From contig NZ_JAABRQ010000015.1 in assembly GCF_011390835.1 (NCBI RefSeq), positions 1 to 64,000 of the forward strand: a DNA stretch of 64,000 bases. The letters run 5' to 3'. A program made the position numbers and the translations under genes. Origin of the DNA: Hydrogenophaga sp. (GTDB lineage Bacteria > Pseudomonadota > Gammaproteobacteria > Burkholderiales > Burkholderiaceae_C). Below, one piece after another: positions 22,229-29,750 of the stretch. Every line of letters starts with the position of its first letter. Position 1 is the stretch's first letter. The notes beneath the pieces are model-generated. The model worked only from the letters and a program-made list of their open reading frames with translations. It did not search any database and was not told where the DNA came from.

Positions 22229-23128
22229 GTGAACCTGCGATCCGTCGAGTCGTTCTACTGGGTGGTGATGCTGCGCAGTGTGACGCGCGCGGCAGAGAAG
22301 CTGCACCTGACCCAGTCGGCCATGTCGAGCCGCATTGCCATGCTGGAGCAGGAGCTGGGCGTGCAGCTGCTGGACCGGCGCGACAAGCAGTTCCGCATCA
22401 CGCAGGCAGGCCAGCGGTTTTTTGTGCATGCCGAGCGCCTGCTGGATCTGCAGCGCGAGATCAAGTCGGAAATGGGCACGGCGGCGATCCAGCCCGTGGT
22501 GCTCAAGGTGGGCGCGTTTGAATCGGCTTCGCACTCCTGGCTGATGGACTGGGTGCGATCGCTGCACAAGGCCAATCCCATGCTGGCCCTGGAGCTGACG
22601 GTGGAGACCTCACCGGTGCTGGTCGATCTGCTGTCGCGCGGCGCCCTGGATCTGGCCATCGCGGCCCTGCCCGCGACTGGCAACAGCGTGCGGTCGCTGG
22701 CCTTGCCCTCGATGGAGATGAAGTTTGTCGGCCACGCCGAGCTGCACCGCCGCCGCCGCTGGACACCGGCGCAGCTGGCTGCAGAGGAGCTCATCACCTT
22801 CCAGCGCGGCTCCCAGCCGCACCTGGCCCTGCTCGACATGCTCAAGCGCACGGGCGTGGAACCTACGCGCGTACACACCGTGTCCTCCATCAGCGCCATG
22901 TCGCAGCTGGTTGAAGACGGGCTGGGCATCGCCACCCTGCCCGCTCTGGTGCTGCAGCGGCTGCGCCGCCGCATGCCACTCAAAGCACTGGCCAGCGACA
23001 TCATCCTTCCGGCGCTACCGACCCACCTGAGCTGGCGGATCGACCCCACGCTAGTGGCCCAAAAAACGCTGATCGACAGCGTTTTGAACCATCTTGGGGT
23101 AAACCCGAAGCATCGATTAAATCGATGA
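22229..23128 (+). CDS. LysR-family regulator of the pyroglutamate/D-glutamate cluster
   Basis: A 299-residue LysR regulator with an N-terminal winged helix (SVTRAAEKLHLTQSAMSSRIAMLEQELGVQLLDR; residues 16-49) and a periplasmic-binding-like effector domain starting VLKVGAFESASHSWLMDW. The first residues MNLRSVESFYWVVML need a GTG start at 22229; no ATG in the frame gives a proper LysR N-terminus. It is followed in the same direction by the DUF1445, TRAP and pxp genes, 108 bp away, so it probably controls them. The effector is unknown; pyroglutamate or D-glutamate is the obvious guess. Confidence 0.88.
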   Translation: MNLRSVESFYWVVMLRSVTRAAEKLHLTQSAMSSRIAMLEQELGVQLLDRRDKQFRITQAGQRFFVHAERLLDLQREIKSEMGTAAIQPVVLKVGAFESASHSWLMDWVRSLHKANPMLALELTVETSPVLVDLLSRGALDLAIAALPATGNSVRSLALPSMEMKFVGHAELHRRRRWTPAQLAAEELITFQRGSQPHLALLDMLKRTGVEPTRVHTVSSISAMSQLVEDGLGIATLPALVLQRLRRRMPLKALASDIILPALPTHLSWRIDPTLVAQKTLIDSVLNHLGVNPKHRLNR

Positions 23129-23190
23129 ACTGAGCGAGAAACTTTTTGTTTGCCCTGCTTTTGGATCACCCGCAAGATGCGTTCATGACA

Positions 23191-23207
23191 CCGGGACTGG
23201 ATCCCGG
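23191..23207. promoter_or_regulatory. Inverted repeat upstream of the D-glutamate cyclase-like gene
   Basis: CCGGGA (23191-23196) and TCCCGG (23202-23207) are perfect arms around CTGGA, 30 bp before the ATG at 23237. It could be an operator for the LysR protein or a short RNA hairpin in the leader. There is no further support. Confidence 0.3.
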
Positions 23208-23236
23208 ATGCATTTCAAGAACCAGGAAGGGACCAC

Positions 23237-24049
23237 ATGCAGGGCACCGCATTCAACTTCAACGCAGACGCCGCGCGCCGTGGCTCAGAGTTGCGTGCAC
23301 GCATCCGCAGCGGTGAGCTGAACCGCCACACCAGCGGACTGGCCGATGACCTCGTGCAAGGCAACTTGGTGGTCCTGCCTGCGGCTGATGCTCATGACTT
23401 CCTGCTTTACTGTCAACGCAATCCCAAGCCCTGTCCAGTGATCAGCGTGGGCGAGGTTGGCGACCCGTCACTGCCCAGGCTGGGCCATCACATCGACCTG
23501 CGCACCGACCTGCCGCGCTACCGTGTCTGGCGCGACGGCGAAATGGTTGATGAGTGCGAAGACGTGAGCGCCGTCTGGCGCCCCGATCTGGTCTCCTTTG
23601 TCATCGGCTGTTCGTTCTCTTTCGAATGGGCCATGCGCACCGAAGGCATTGCGGTGCGCCACATCGAAGAAGACCGCAACGTCTCGATGTACCGCACTTC
23701 GATCGAAACCCAGCCGGCTGGCGCCTTTGGCGGCCCGCTGGTGGTGTCGATGCGCCCCCTGGTGGCGGCCGACGCGATCCGCGCAGTCCAGATCACTTCT
23801 CGATTCCCGGCGGTGCATGGCGCCCCGGTCCACATCGGCGACCCGGCCCAGATCGGCATCAGCGATCTGAGCCGGCCCGATTACGGCGACGCGGTCACCG
23901 TGCTGCCGCATGAGCTGCCCGTCTTCTGGGCTTGTGGCGTCACGCCACAGGCGGCACTGAAGCGGGCTCGGCCGTCGTTCTGCATCACCCACGCCCCGGG
24001 GTCGATGCTGATCACCGACCTACTGAACCACCAACTCGCCAGCAACTGA
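23237..24049 (+). CDS. DUF1445 / D-glutamate cyclase family protein (YcsI-like)
   Basis: A 270-residue single-domain protein of the DUF1445 family, annotated as putative hydro-lyase and grouped with D-glutamate cyclase, which interconverts D-glutamate and 5-oxo-D-proline. Recognised family blocks: [39 protein letters not shown] (with a conserved Cys), [26 protein letters not shown] (residue blocks) and the C-terminal [12 protein letters not shown]...[12 protein letters not shown]. It lies directly ahead of a TRAP transporter and pxpBCA. The same combination (ycsI next to the genes for PxpA, B and C) occurs in the B. subtilis kip/ycs operon. Family secure, activity inferred. Confidence 0.85.
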   Translation: MQGTAFNFNADAARRGSELRARIRSGELNRHTSGLADDLVQGNLVVLPAADAHDFLLYCQRNPKPCPVISVGEVGDPSLPRLGHHIDLRTDLPRYRVWRDGEMVDECEDVSAVWRPDLVSFVIGCSFSFEWAMRTEGIAVRHIEEDRNVSMYRTSIETQPAGAFGGPLVVSMRPLVAADAIRAVQITSRFPAVHGAPVHIGDPAQIGISDLSRPDYGDAVTVLPHELPVFWACGVTPQAALKRARPSFCITHAPGSMLITDLLNHQLASN

Positions 24050-24073
24050 ATGGCATTCCCACAGGAGAACCTC

Positions 24074-25039
24074 ATGAAATCCATCATCTTCGGCCTCACA
24101 GCCATCAGCCTTGCGACCGCGGTCAGCGCCCAGACCAAATGGGACCTGCCCAGCGGCTACGGCGCCAACACCTTCCAGACCAAGAACCTCGAGCAGTTCG
24201 CAGCTGACGTGAAAGCCGCCACCGGTGGCAAAGTGGAGATCACCGTGCACTCGGGTGCCTCGCTGTTCAAGCAGCCCGAGATCAAGCGCGCGATCCAGAC
24301 CGGTATGGCACCAGCCGGGGAATTCATCATCTCGGGCCTCGCCAACGAAAACCCACTGTTTGGCGCCGACTCGATTCCTTTCCTGGCCACCAGCTACGCC
24401 GATGCCAAGCGCCTGTGGGAAGCCACCAAGCCGGTGCAAACCAAGGTGCTCGCCAGCCAGGGCATCAAGATGCTGTTCTCGGTGCCATGGCCAGGCCAGT
24501 CGCTGTACTCGGTCAAGCCGATCACCAGCGCCGACGACTTCAAAGGCACCAAGATGCGCGCCTACAACCCGGCCACTACCAGGATCGCGCAGATGCTGGG
24601 CGCTTCGCCGGTGACCATCCAGTTGCCCGAACTCGGCCAGGCACTGGCCACTGGCGCAGCCAACAACTTCCTGACCAGCAGTGCCAGTGGAGCCGACGGA
24701 AAGCTGTACGAGCAGGTGAAGTACTTCTACCCGGTCAACGCCTGGCTGCCGCGCAACGTGACCGCCGTCAACCAGAAATCCTTTGACGCGCTGGACAAGG
24801 CGACACAGGACGCGGTGATGAAGGCTGCAGCCGATGCTGAAACGCGCGGCTGGAAGGCCAGCGAAAAGGTAGACGAGGATTCGATCGCGATCCTCAAGGC
24901 CAACGGCGTGACCATCGCGCAGCCATCCGAGAGCGTGAAAGCCGCACTGCAGAAGATCGGTGACACGATGACAGAAGAATGGCTGGCCTCTACCGGCGCC
25001 GACGGCAAGGCCATCATCGACGCTTACCGCAAGAAGTAA
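24074..25039 (+). CDS. TRAP binding protein, probably for pyroglutamate or D-glutamate
   Basis: A 321-residue DctP-type binding protein with a short signal peptide (MKSIIFGLTAISLATAVSAQ). Family blocks: LEQFAADVKAATGGKVEITVHSGASLFKQPEIKRAIQTG and the carboxylate-gripping region KMRAYNPATTRIAQMLGASPVTIQLPELGQAL, where the Arg in MRAYNP is the expected ligand contact. ATG at 24074 with AGGAGA upstream is preferred over an ATG at 24050 that would precede the signal peptide. Gene context with DUF1445 and pxpBCA points to pyroglutamate; the Bordetella pertussis TRAP proteins DctP6 and DctP7 are known to bind that ligand. Binding here is unproven. Confidence 0.88.
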   Translation: MKSIIFGLTAISLATAVSAQTKWDLPSGYGANTFQTKNLEQFAADVKAATGGKVEITVHSGASLFKQPEIKRAIQTGMAPAGEFIISGLANENPLFGADSIPFLATSYADAKRLWEATKPVQTKVLASQGIKMLFSVPWPGQSLYSVKPITSADDFKGTKMRAYNPATTRIAQMLGASPVTIQLPELGQALATGAANNFLTSSASGADGKLYEQVKYFYPVNAWLPRNVTAVNQKSFDALDKATQDAVMKAAADAETRGWKASEKVDEDSIAILKANGVTIAQPSESVKAALQKIGDTMTEEWLASTGADGKAIIDAYRKK

Positions 25040-25052
25040 GCCCTCCTGCTAA

Positions 25053-25079
25053 GCGCCATGGCCCGCTCGGGCCAGGCGC
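25053..25079 (+). other. Intercistronic stem-loop between binding protein and dctQ
   Basis: GCGCC-A-TGGCCCG (25053-25065) pairs with CGGGCCA-GGCGC (25068-25079): twelve pairs with one bulged A and a 2-nt CT spacer. There is no T-run after it, so mRNA stabilisation or blocking of 3' exonucleases upstream of dctQ is more likely than termination. Confidence 0.55.
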
Positions 25080-25105
25080 CGCCCGACCACCGTCTGGAGT
25101 GCGCG

Positions 25106-25621
25106 ATGCTGAATCGACTGGCTTTTGGTTTTTACAAGGTTCTGCTTGTGCTGGCCGGCGTGGCCATGATCGCCGCCTTCGTGTCGATCATGCTCAACAT
25201 CATGGCGCGCATTTTTCTATGGAACATTCCGGGGCTTGACGGCTATGCAGGCTATGCCATCGCGGCAGCCTTGTTCCTTGCGCTGCCGTCCACATTGCAA
25301 AGTAACGAGCACATCCGTGCCACGCTGCTGCTGGACCATGTGAGCCCTGGCGCAAAAGGGGTCATGGAGACCGTCGCCTTGTTGCTCGGCACGGGCATCT
25401 CCATCTTTCTTGCCTGGTTCTCCATTCGGCTGGTGTGGGTGTCCTACACGCTGCACGACGTCGCTTTCACAGGTGACGCCACGCCCATGTGGATTCCGCA
25501 GCTCAGCATGGCTCTGGGCTGCGTGGGCTTTGCGATGGCCTTCGCGCAAGCACTCTGGTCCCGATTCACGGGTGTGCCATTTTTCGCCGAAGCCAGCGAC
25601 GAAGTGACCCACGCTGACTAA
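25106..25621 (+). CDS. TRAP transporter small permease, DctQ family
   Basis: A 171-residue protein with four membrane segments (about residues 10-33, 44-64, 86-108 and 127-148). DctQ features: MLNIMARIFLWNIPGLDGYAGYAIAAALFLALP and the charged IRATLLLDHVSPGAKGVMETVALLLG loop (residue blocks). The ATG at 25106 is preceded by GGAG at the right distance; an upstream in-frame ATG at 25058 would translate the stem-loop and add a sequence not typical of DctQ. It partners the DctM encoded 21 bp downstream. Confidence 0.85.
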   Translation: MLNRLAFGFYKVLLVLAGVAMIAAFVSIMLNIMARIFLWNIPGLDGYAGYAIAAALFLALPSTLQSNEHIRATLLLDHVSPGAKGVMETVALLLGTGISIFLAWFSIRLVWVSYTLHDVAFTGDATPMWIPQLSMALGCVGFAMAFAQALWSRFTGVPFFAEASDEVTHAD

Positions 25622-25642
25622 CGCGCACCCAAGGAGAGAAAC

Positions 25643-26935
25643 ATGGATGTTCTGATTGCCGCTGGCCTGGTTGCGGCGTTATTCATCGCTTTGGCGTCAG
25701 GTCTCTGGATCGGCATGGCCTTGCTGGCCGTGGGTCTGATCGCGATGGAGCTGGCCACCAGCCGTCCGGTCGGCGACAGCATGGTCCTGACGATCTGGGG
25801 CGCGCAGTCGAGCTGGACGCTGACCGCGCTGCCGCTGTTTCTGTGGATGGGTGAGATCCTGTTCCGAACCAAGCTCAGCGAAGACATGTTCAAGGGTCTC
25901 GCTCCCTGGATGAACCGACTGCCGGGCCGTTTGCTGCACGTCAACGTAATCGGCAGCACCATTTTTGCCGCGGTCTCGGGCTCGTCCGCTGCGACCTGCG
26001 CCACCATCGGGCGCATTGCGCTGCCGGAACTTCGCCAGCGTGGCTACCCGGAATCGCTGGCCGTGGGCTCGCTGGCTGGTGCGGCTACCCTGGGCCTGCT
26101 GATCCCCCCGTCGATCATCATGATCGTCTACGGCGTCGCGGCCGACGTGTCCATCTCCAAACTGTTCATTGCCGGCATCGTGCCAGGCATTGTGCTCGCG
26201 TCGCTGTTCATGGGCTACATCATTGTCTGGTCGCTCTTCAACCCGAGCAAGATCCCCGCCGCTGAGATGGGTATGCCCTTCATGGCCAAGCTGTATGCGT
26301 CGCGCCATCTGATCCCCGTGGTGCTGCTGATCGGCGCGGTCATGGGCTCGATCTACACCGGCGTGGCCACCGCCACCGAGGCGGCCGCCATCGGCGTGCT
26401 CGGCTCGCTGGTGCTGGCCACGGTGGAAGGCAGCATGAGCTGGAAGACCTTCACCGAGGGCGTGGGCGCGGCCTGCCGGGTCTATTGCATGATCGGTCTG
26501 ATCCTGGCGGGAGCGGCCTTCCTGACGCTGGCCATGGGCTTTGTCGGCCTGCCACGGCACCTCGCCGAATTCATCACAGCACAAAACCTGTCGCCTTTCG
26601 CGCTGGTGTTGGCGCTGACCCTCTTCTACATCGTGCTGGGCTGCTTTCTGGACGGCATCTCGATGGTCGTGCTGACCATCGGCGTGCTGCTGCCAACGGT
26701 ACAGGCCGCAGGGTTTGACCTGATCTGGTTCGGTGTGTTCACCGTGCTGCTGGTCGAGCTCGCTCAGATCACGCCGCCTGTGGGGCTGAACCTGTTCGTG
26801 CTGCAAGGCCTCACCAAACATCCGCTCACCTACATCGCGCGCACCGCGACGCCGATGTTTCTGATGATGCTGGTGGCGGCCGTGCTCTCGTACTTCGGGC
26901 AAGACCTGATCCTCTATCTGCCCAACCGGATGTGA
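25643..26935 (+). CDS. TRAP transporter large permease, DctM family
   Basis: A 430-residue multi-helix permease. Recognisable DctM blocks: LPLFLWMGEILFRTKLSEDMF, VIGSTIFAAVSGSSAATCATIGRIALPELRQRGYP, the conserved LLIPPSIIMIVYGV, the GVATATEAAAIGVLGSL loop, LFYIVLGCFLDGISMVVLTIGVLLPTV, and ELAQITPPVGLNLFVLQGL (given as separate short blocks). It differs clearly from the DctM at 12.7-14 kb, so the two TRAP systems are not recent duplicates. PxpB starts 10 bp after its stop. An AAGGAGAG site precedes the ATG. Confidence 0.93.
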   Translation: MDVLIAAGLVAALFIALASGLWIGMALLAVGLIAMELATSRPVGDSMVLTIWGAQSSWTLTALPLFLWMGEILFRTKLSEDMFKGLAPWMNRLPGRLLHVNVIGSTIFAAVSGSSAATCATIGRIALPELRQRGYPESLAVGSLAGAATLGLLIPPSIIMIVYGVAADVSISKLFIAGIVPGIVLASLFMGYIIVWSLFNPSKIPAAEMGMPFMAKLYASRHLIPVVLLIGAVMGSIYTGVATATEAAAIGVLGSLVLATVEGSMSWKTFTEGVGAACRVYCMIGLILAGAAFLTLAMGFVGLPRHLAEFITAQNLSPFALVLALTLFYIVLGCFLDGISMVVLTIGVLLPTVQAAGFDLIWFGVFTVLLVELAQITPPVGLNLFVLQGLTKHPLTYIARTATPMFLMMLVAAVLSYFGQDLILYLPNRM

Positions 26936-26945
26936 GGGTAGCCAG

Positions 26946-27695
26946 ATGACGCTGCGCCTTCTGGATGCCGGCGACGCGGCTTTCACCATCGAGCTGGGCA
27001 ACAGCATCGACCCCGGCTTGCTCGCCAGCGTGCATGCGCTGGACGCCGCCATCGCCCAGGAGCAAGCCGCCGGGCGCCTGCCAGGCCTGATCGAGACGAT
27101 GCCGACCTTCCGCTCGCTGACGGTGTTTTACGACCCGTTGGTAACCCGTCAGCAGACCTTGCTCGACACCCTCAAGCCTTTGTTCGATGGCGCCGATCAC
27201 GCCACACCCATCGAAGGCCGCCGATGGCGCCTGCCGGTCTGCTACGAAGGCGAGCTGGGCCTCGATCTCGCGACCACCGCCCAGACCATTGGCGCCACCG
27301 AAGACGAAGTGATCTCGCTGCACAGCGGCACCGAGGTCCGCGTCTACATGCTGGGCTTCCTGCCCGGCTTCCCGTTCATGGGTGATGTGCCCGAGCGGCT
27401 GAGGTTGCCGCGTCGAACGCAGCCCCGCGTGCGCGTGCCCGCAGGCAGTGTCGCCATTGCCGGCGGGCTGACCGCTATCTACCCTTGGGAGAGTCCCGGC
27501 GGCTGGCACCTGCTGGGCCGCTGCCCGGTTCCGCTGTTCGATGCAACGCGGGAAGAGCCATCGCTGTTGTCGGCGGGTGATAGCGTTCGTTTCGAGCCCG
27601 TGTCGCACACCGAGTTCCTGAAGATGGAGGCGGCCAGCCAGGCCGGCGAGGTCGACCCGACACACTGGCTCGCCGATGAACAGGGCGCGGCATGA
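26946..27695 (+). CDS. pxpB: 5-oxoprolinase subunit PxpB (KipI-like)
   Basis: A 249-residue carboxyltransferase-domain subunit 1 (AHS1) protein. Together with PxpC and PxpA it forms the ATP-dependent bacterial 5-oxoprolinase that opens pyroglutamate to L-glutamate. Family blocks: LLDAGDAAFTIELGNSIDP at the N-terminus, FRSLTVFYDPL, the very conserved VYMLGFLPGFPFMGDVPERLRLPRR, and AIYPWESPGGWHLLGRCP-like (here TAIYPWESPGGWHLLGR). In Bacillus the homologue KipI is also known as a sporulation-kinase inhibitor, which is not relevant here. It overlaps pxpC by 4 bp. Confidence 0.93.
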   Translation: MTLRLLDAGDAAFTIELGNSIDPGLLASVHALDAAIAQEQAAGRLPGLIETMPTFRSLTVFYDPLVTRQQTLLDTLKPLFDGADHATPIEGRRWRLPVCYEGELGLDLATTAQTIGATEDEVISLHSGTEVRVYMLGFLPGFPFMGDVPERLRLPRRTQPRVRVPAGSVAIAGGLTAIYPWESPGGWHLLGRCPVPLFDATREEPSLLSAGDSVRFEPVSHTEFLKMEAASQAGEVDPTHWLADEQGAA

Positions 27696-28747
27696 CGGCG
27701 GAACCCCACATCGAAGTGATCTCGCCCGGCGCCTACGCGTCGGTACAGGACACCGGTCGCCGGGGCTACCGGCGCGTAGGGGTGCCCTGGGCGGGTGTGC
27801 TCGATCCGCGCCTGATGCGCGTGGCCAATGCGCTGGTGGGCAACGCAGACGGCACACCGGTGATCGAATGTTTTGACGGCGGCCTGCAGCTGGTCGCGCG
27901 AGGCGGCAACGTCAGGCTGGCGGTGGCCGGCCATGCGGTGGTCGAAATCGAGAGCGCGGGCGAACGCCGTGTGCTGGGCGCATGGCGCTCCTTGACCCTG
28001 ACCGAGGGCGACACCCTGCGCTTGCGCCGACTGGAGCGCGGCCGGGTGGCGGTGATCGCCATCGAGGGCATGGCCTTGCCGACGGTGCTGGGCAGCGTGT
28101 CAACCTACGCGCGTGCGGCGCTTGGCGGCGTGGAGGGTCGCGCCTTGTCGATCGGCTCCACCTTGCCCGCCACGGCCGCGGCTGACCGCCCAGAGTCCAT
28201 GCTGCCCGCTGCCCCGACCGTGGACGGCGGGCCGATCCGCCTCGTCGCAGGTCCACAGGCCGATCATTTTTCGGTCGCTGCGCTCGCGAACCTGGTCGAC
28301 ACGCCGTACCAGGTCACTCCCGAGGCGGACCGCATGGGCGTGCGCCTGGAAGGCGCCGCCCTGGAACACATCGGCTCGCCGGAAATCGTGTCCGATGCCA
28401 CCGTGCCCGGATCGATCCAGGTGCCTGGAACGGGCCAGCCCATCGTCTTGCTGGCAGATGCGCAAACGGCCGGTGGCTACCCCAAAATCGCTACCGTGAT
28501 CAGCACAGATCTGCCGCGGTTCGCAGCTGCGCGTCCCGGCGAGTCTTTGCGCTTTATGTTCATCGACACCGAAATGGGGGAAAACCTGGCGCGTGCAGCG
28601 GAGGCCGAGACGCGGGCCCTGCTGACCAGCCTGCGGCCACTGATGCTGGGCGGCGTCGATGAGGCAGCGATTTATGCTGGCAACCTGGTCAGCGGCTTCA
28701 TTGACGCCTTGTCGGCTGAACACAGACCACTGACAGAGATCCTCTGA
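27692..28747 (+). CDS. pxpC: 5-oxoprolinase subunit PxpC (KipA-like)
   Basis: A 351-residue carboxyltransferase-domain subunit 2 (AHS2) protein, partner of PxpB. Diagnostic segments: ISPGAYASVQDTGRRGYRRVGVPWAGVLD at the N-terminus, ALVGNADGTPVIECF, TPYQVTPEADRMGVRLEG, and PVPGSIQVPGTGQPIVLLADAQTAGGYPKIATVI-type C-terminal block (here TVPGSIQVPGTGQPI and LADAQTAGGYPKI). Homologous domains occur in urea amidolyase, but the neighbouring pxpB and pxpA identify this as 5-oxoprolinase. It starts inside the last codons of pxpB and ends 30 bp before pxpA. Confidence 0.93.
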   Translation: MTAEPHIEVISPGAYASVQDTGRRGYRRVGVPWAGVLDPRLMRVANALVGNADGTPVIECFDGGLQLVARGGNVRLAVAGHAVVEIESAGERRVLGAWRSLTLTEGDTLRLRRLERGRVAVIAIEGMALPTVLGSVSTYARAALGGVEGRALSIGSTLPATAAADRPESMLPAAPTVDGGPIRLVAGPQADHFSVAALANLVDTPYQVTPEADRMGVRLEGAALEHIGSPEIVSDATVPGSIQVPGTGQPIVLLADAQTAGGYPKIATVISTDLPRFAAARPGESLRFMFIDTEMGENLARAAEAETRALLTSLRPLMLGGVDEAAIYAGNLVSGFIDALSAEHRPLTEIL

Positions 28748-28777
28748 ATCACGAACCCCAAGCCTCTGGATCAAGAT

Positions 28778-29560
28778 ATGAACATCAACCTGAATGCCGA
28801 CTTGGGCGAATCGTTCGGCGCCTGGACCATGGGCGAGGACGTGGCCCTGCTGCAAGTGGTGGGCACGGCCAACATTGCCTGCGGATTCCACGCCGGGGAC
28901 CCGCTGGTCATGCGCACCACCGTGCGCACTGCGCTGGCTGCAGGTGTGAGCCTGGGCGCCCATCCCGCCTACCCCGACCTGCAGGGCTTTGGCCGGCGGC
29001 CGATGAAGATGGCGCCAGCCGAACTGGAAGCCGCCATCATCTATCAAATCGGCGCCCTGGCGGCCATGGCCGCCGCGGAAGGTGGTCGTCTGACCCACGT
29101 GAAACCGCACGGCGCCTTGAACAACCAGGCCTGCGAAGACGCCGCGCTTGCCGACACCGTGGCCCGCGCGGTGCGCGCGATCGACCGCGAACTCATCTTG
29201 TTGGCGCCCGCACGCTCGGAGATGATCACCGCCGGCCAGCGCGCAGGCCTGGCCGTCGCCGCAGAAATTTTTGCTGATCGCGCTTACAACGACTCGGCCA
29301 ACCTGGTCCCACGCAGTCAGCCTGGCGCCGTCATCCACGACCCTGACGAGGTGGTCGCACACGTCATGCGCATGCTGGACTCTGGCTGTATCGTGGCGCA
29401 AAGCGGCAAGCGACTGCCCACCCACTTCCACAGCATTTGCGTACACGGGGACACACCGGGCGCAGTCACCAACGCCCGCCGCCTGCGCGGTGCCATTGAA
29501 ACCGCAGGCTGGACGCTGACCGGTCTGCCAGCCGTGCTGGCCGAGTCTGTCCAAGCTTGA
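28778..29560 (+). CDS. pxpA: 5-oxoprolinase subunit PxpA (LamB/YcsF family)
   Basis: A 260-residue LamB/YcsF-family protein, the hydrolytic subunit of PxpABC. Family signature at the N-terminus: INLNADLGESFGAW, with metal-binding-type Asp/His residues recurring in TANIACGFHAGDP, GAHPAYPDLQGFGRR and VKPHGALNNQACED. The C-terminus shows IVAQSGKRLPTHFHSICVHGDTPGAV (short blocks). It ends the transport/ring-opening operon; the tRNA-Gly promoter overlaps its stop codon. The product, L-glutamate, would feed central nitrogen metabolism. Confidence 0.94.
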   Translation: MNINLNADLGESFGAWTMGEDVALLQVVGTANIACGFHAGDPLVMRTTVRTALAAGVSLGAHPAYPDLQGFGRRPMKMAPAELEAAIIYQIGALAAMAAAEGGRLTHVKPHGALNNQACEDAALADTVARAVRAIDRELILLAPARSEMITAGQRAGLAVAAEIFADRAYNDSANLVPRSQPGAVIHDPDEVVAHVMRMLDSGCIVAQSGKRLPTHFHSICVHGDTPGAVTNARRLRGAIETAGWTLTGLPAVLAESVQA

Positions 29561-29584
29561 GAGTGCCCTGCGATGGCGTAAACT
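29557..29584 (+). promoter_or_regulatory. Predicted promoter of tRNA-Gly
   Basis: TTGAGA (29557-29562) and TAAACT (29579-29584) are separated by 16 bp and resemble a sigma-70 -35/-10 pair. Transcription would start a few bases before the tRNA 5' end at 29595. The -35 box overlaps the pxpA stop codon. Confidence 0.6.
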
Positions 29585-29594
29585 CTGCACCACT

Positions 29595-29668
29595 GCGGGT
29601 GTAGTTCAATGGCAGAACGGCAGCTTCCCAAGCTTCATACGAGGGTTCGATTCCCTTCACCCGCTCCA
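29595..29668 (+). tRNA. tRNA-Gly (anticodon CCC), CCA encoded
   Basis: A 74-nt cloverleaf. Acceptor GCGGGTG pairs with CACCCGC (29658-29664), the discriminator is T and the CCA end is encoded (29666-29668). The D-arm is GTTCAATGGCAGAAC and the T-arm AGGGTTCGATTCCCT. The anticodon loop TTCCCAA gives CCC, decoding GGG. The sequence is close to E. coli glyU. The anticodon stem GCAGC/GCTTC has a C-T mismatch at position 28-42. The stretch TTCCCTTCACC in its 3' part recurs at 34459-34469. Confidence 0.95.
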
Positions 29669-29679
29669 CACGAGTCGCC

Positions 29680-29720
29680 AAAGGCCGTCAAGGACATGCA
29701 CCTGACGGCCTTTCTCATTG
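29680..29720 (+). terminator. Rho-independent terminator after tRNA-Gly
   Basis: AAAGGCCGTCA (29680-29690) pairs perfectly with TGACGGCCTTT (29703-29713), an 11-bp stem with a 12-nt loop, followed by CTCATT. It would end the tRNA transcript and could also act on the histidine-kinase transcript arriving from the other strand. Confidence 0.75.
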
Positions 29721-29750
29721 GCGAATCAAGACACTGCGTCAAGAATGCAC

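Noticed and set aside
25697..27052. A 451-codon open frame on the - strand
   Set aside because: Antisense to dctM and pxpB, both well supported; low-complexity His/Gln/Arg-rich translation.
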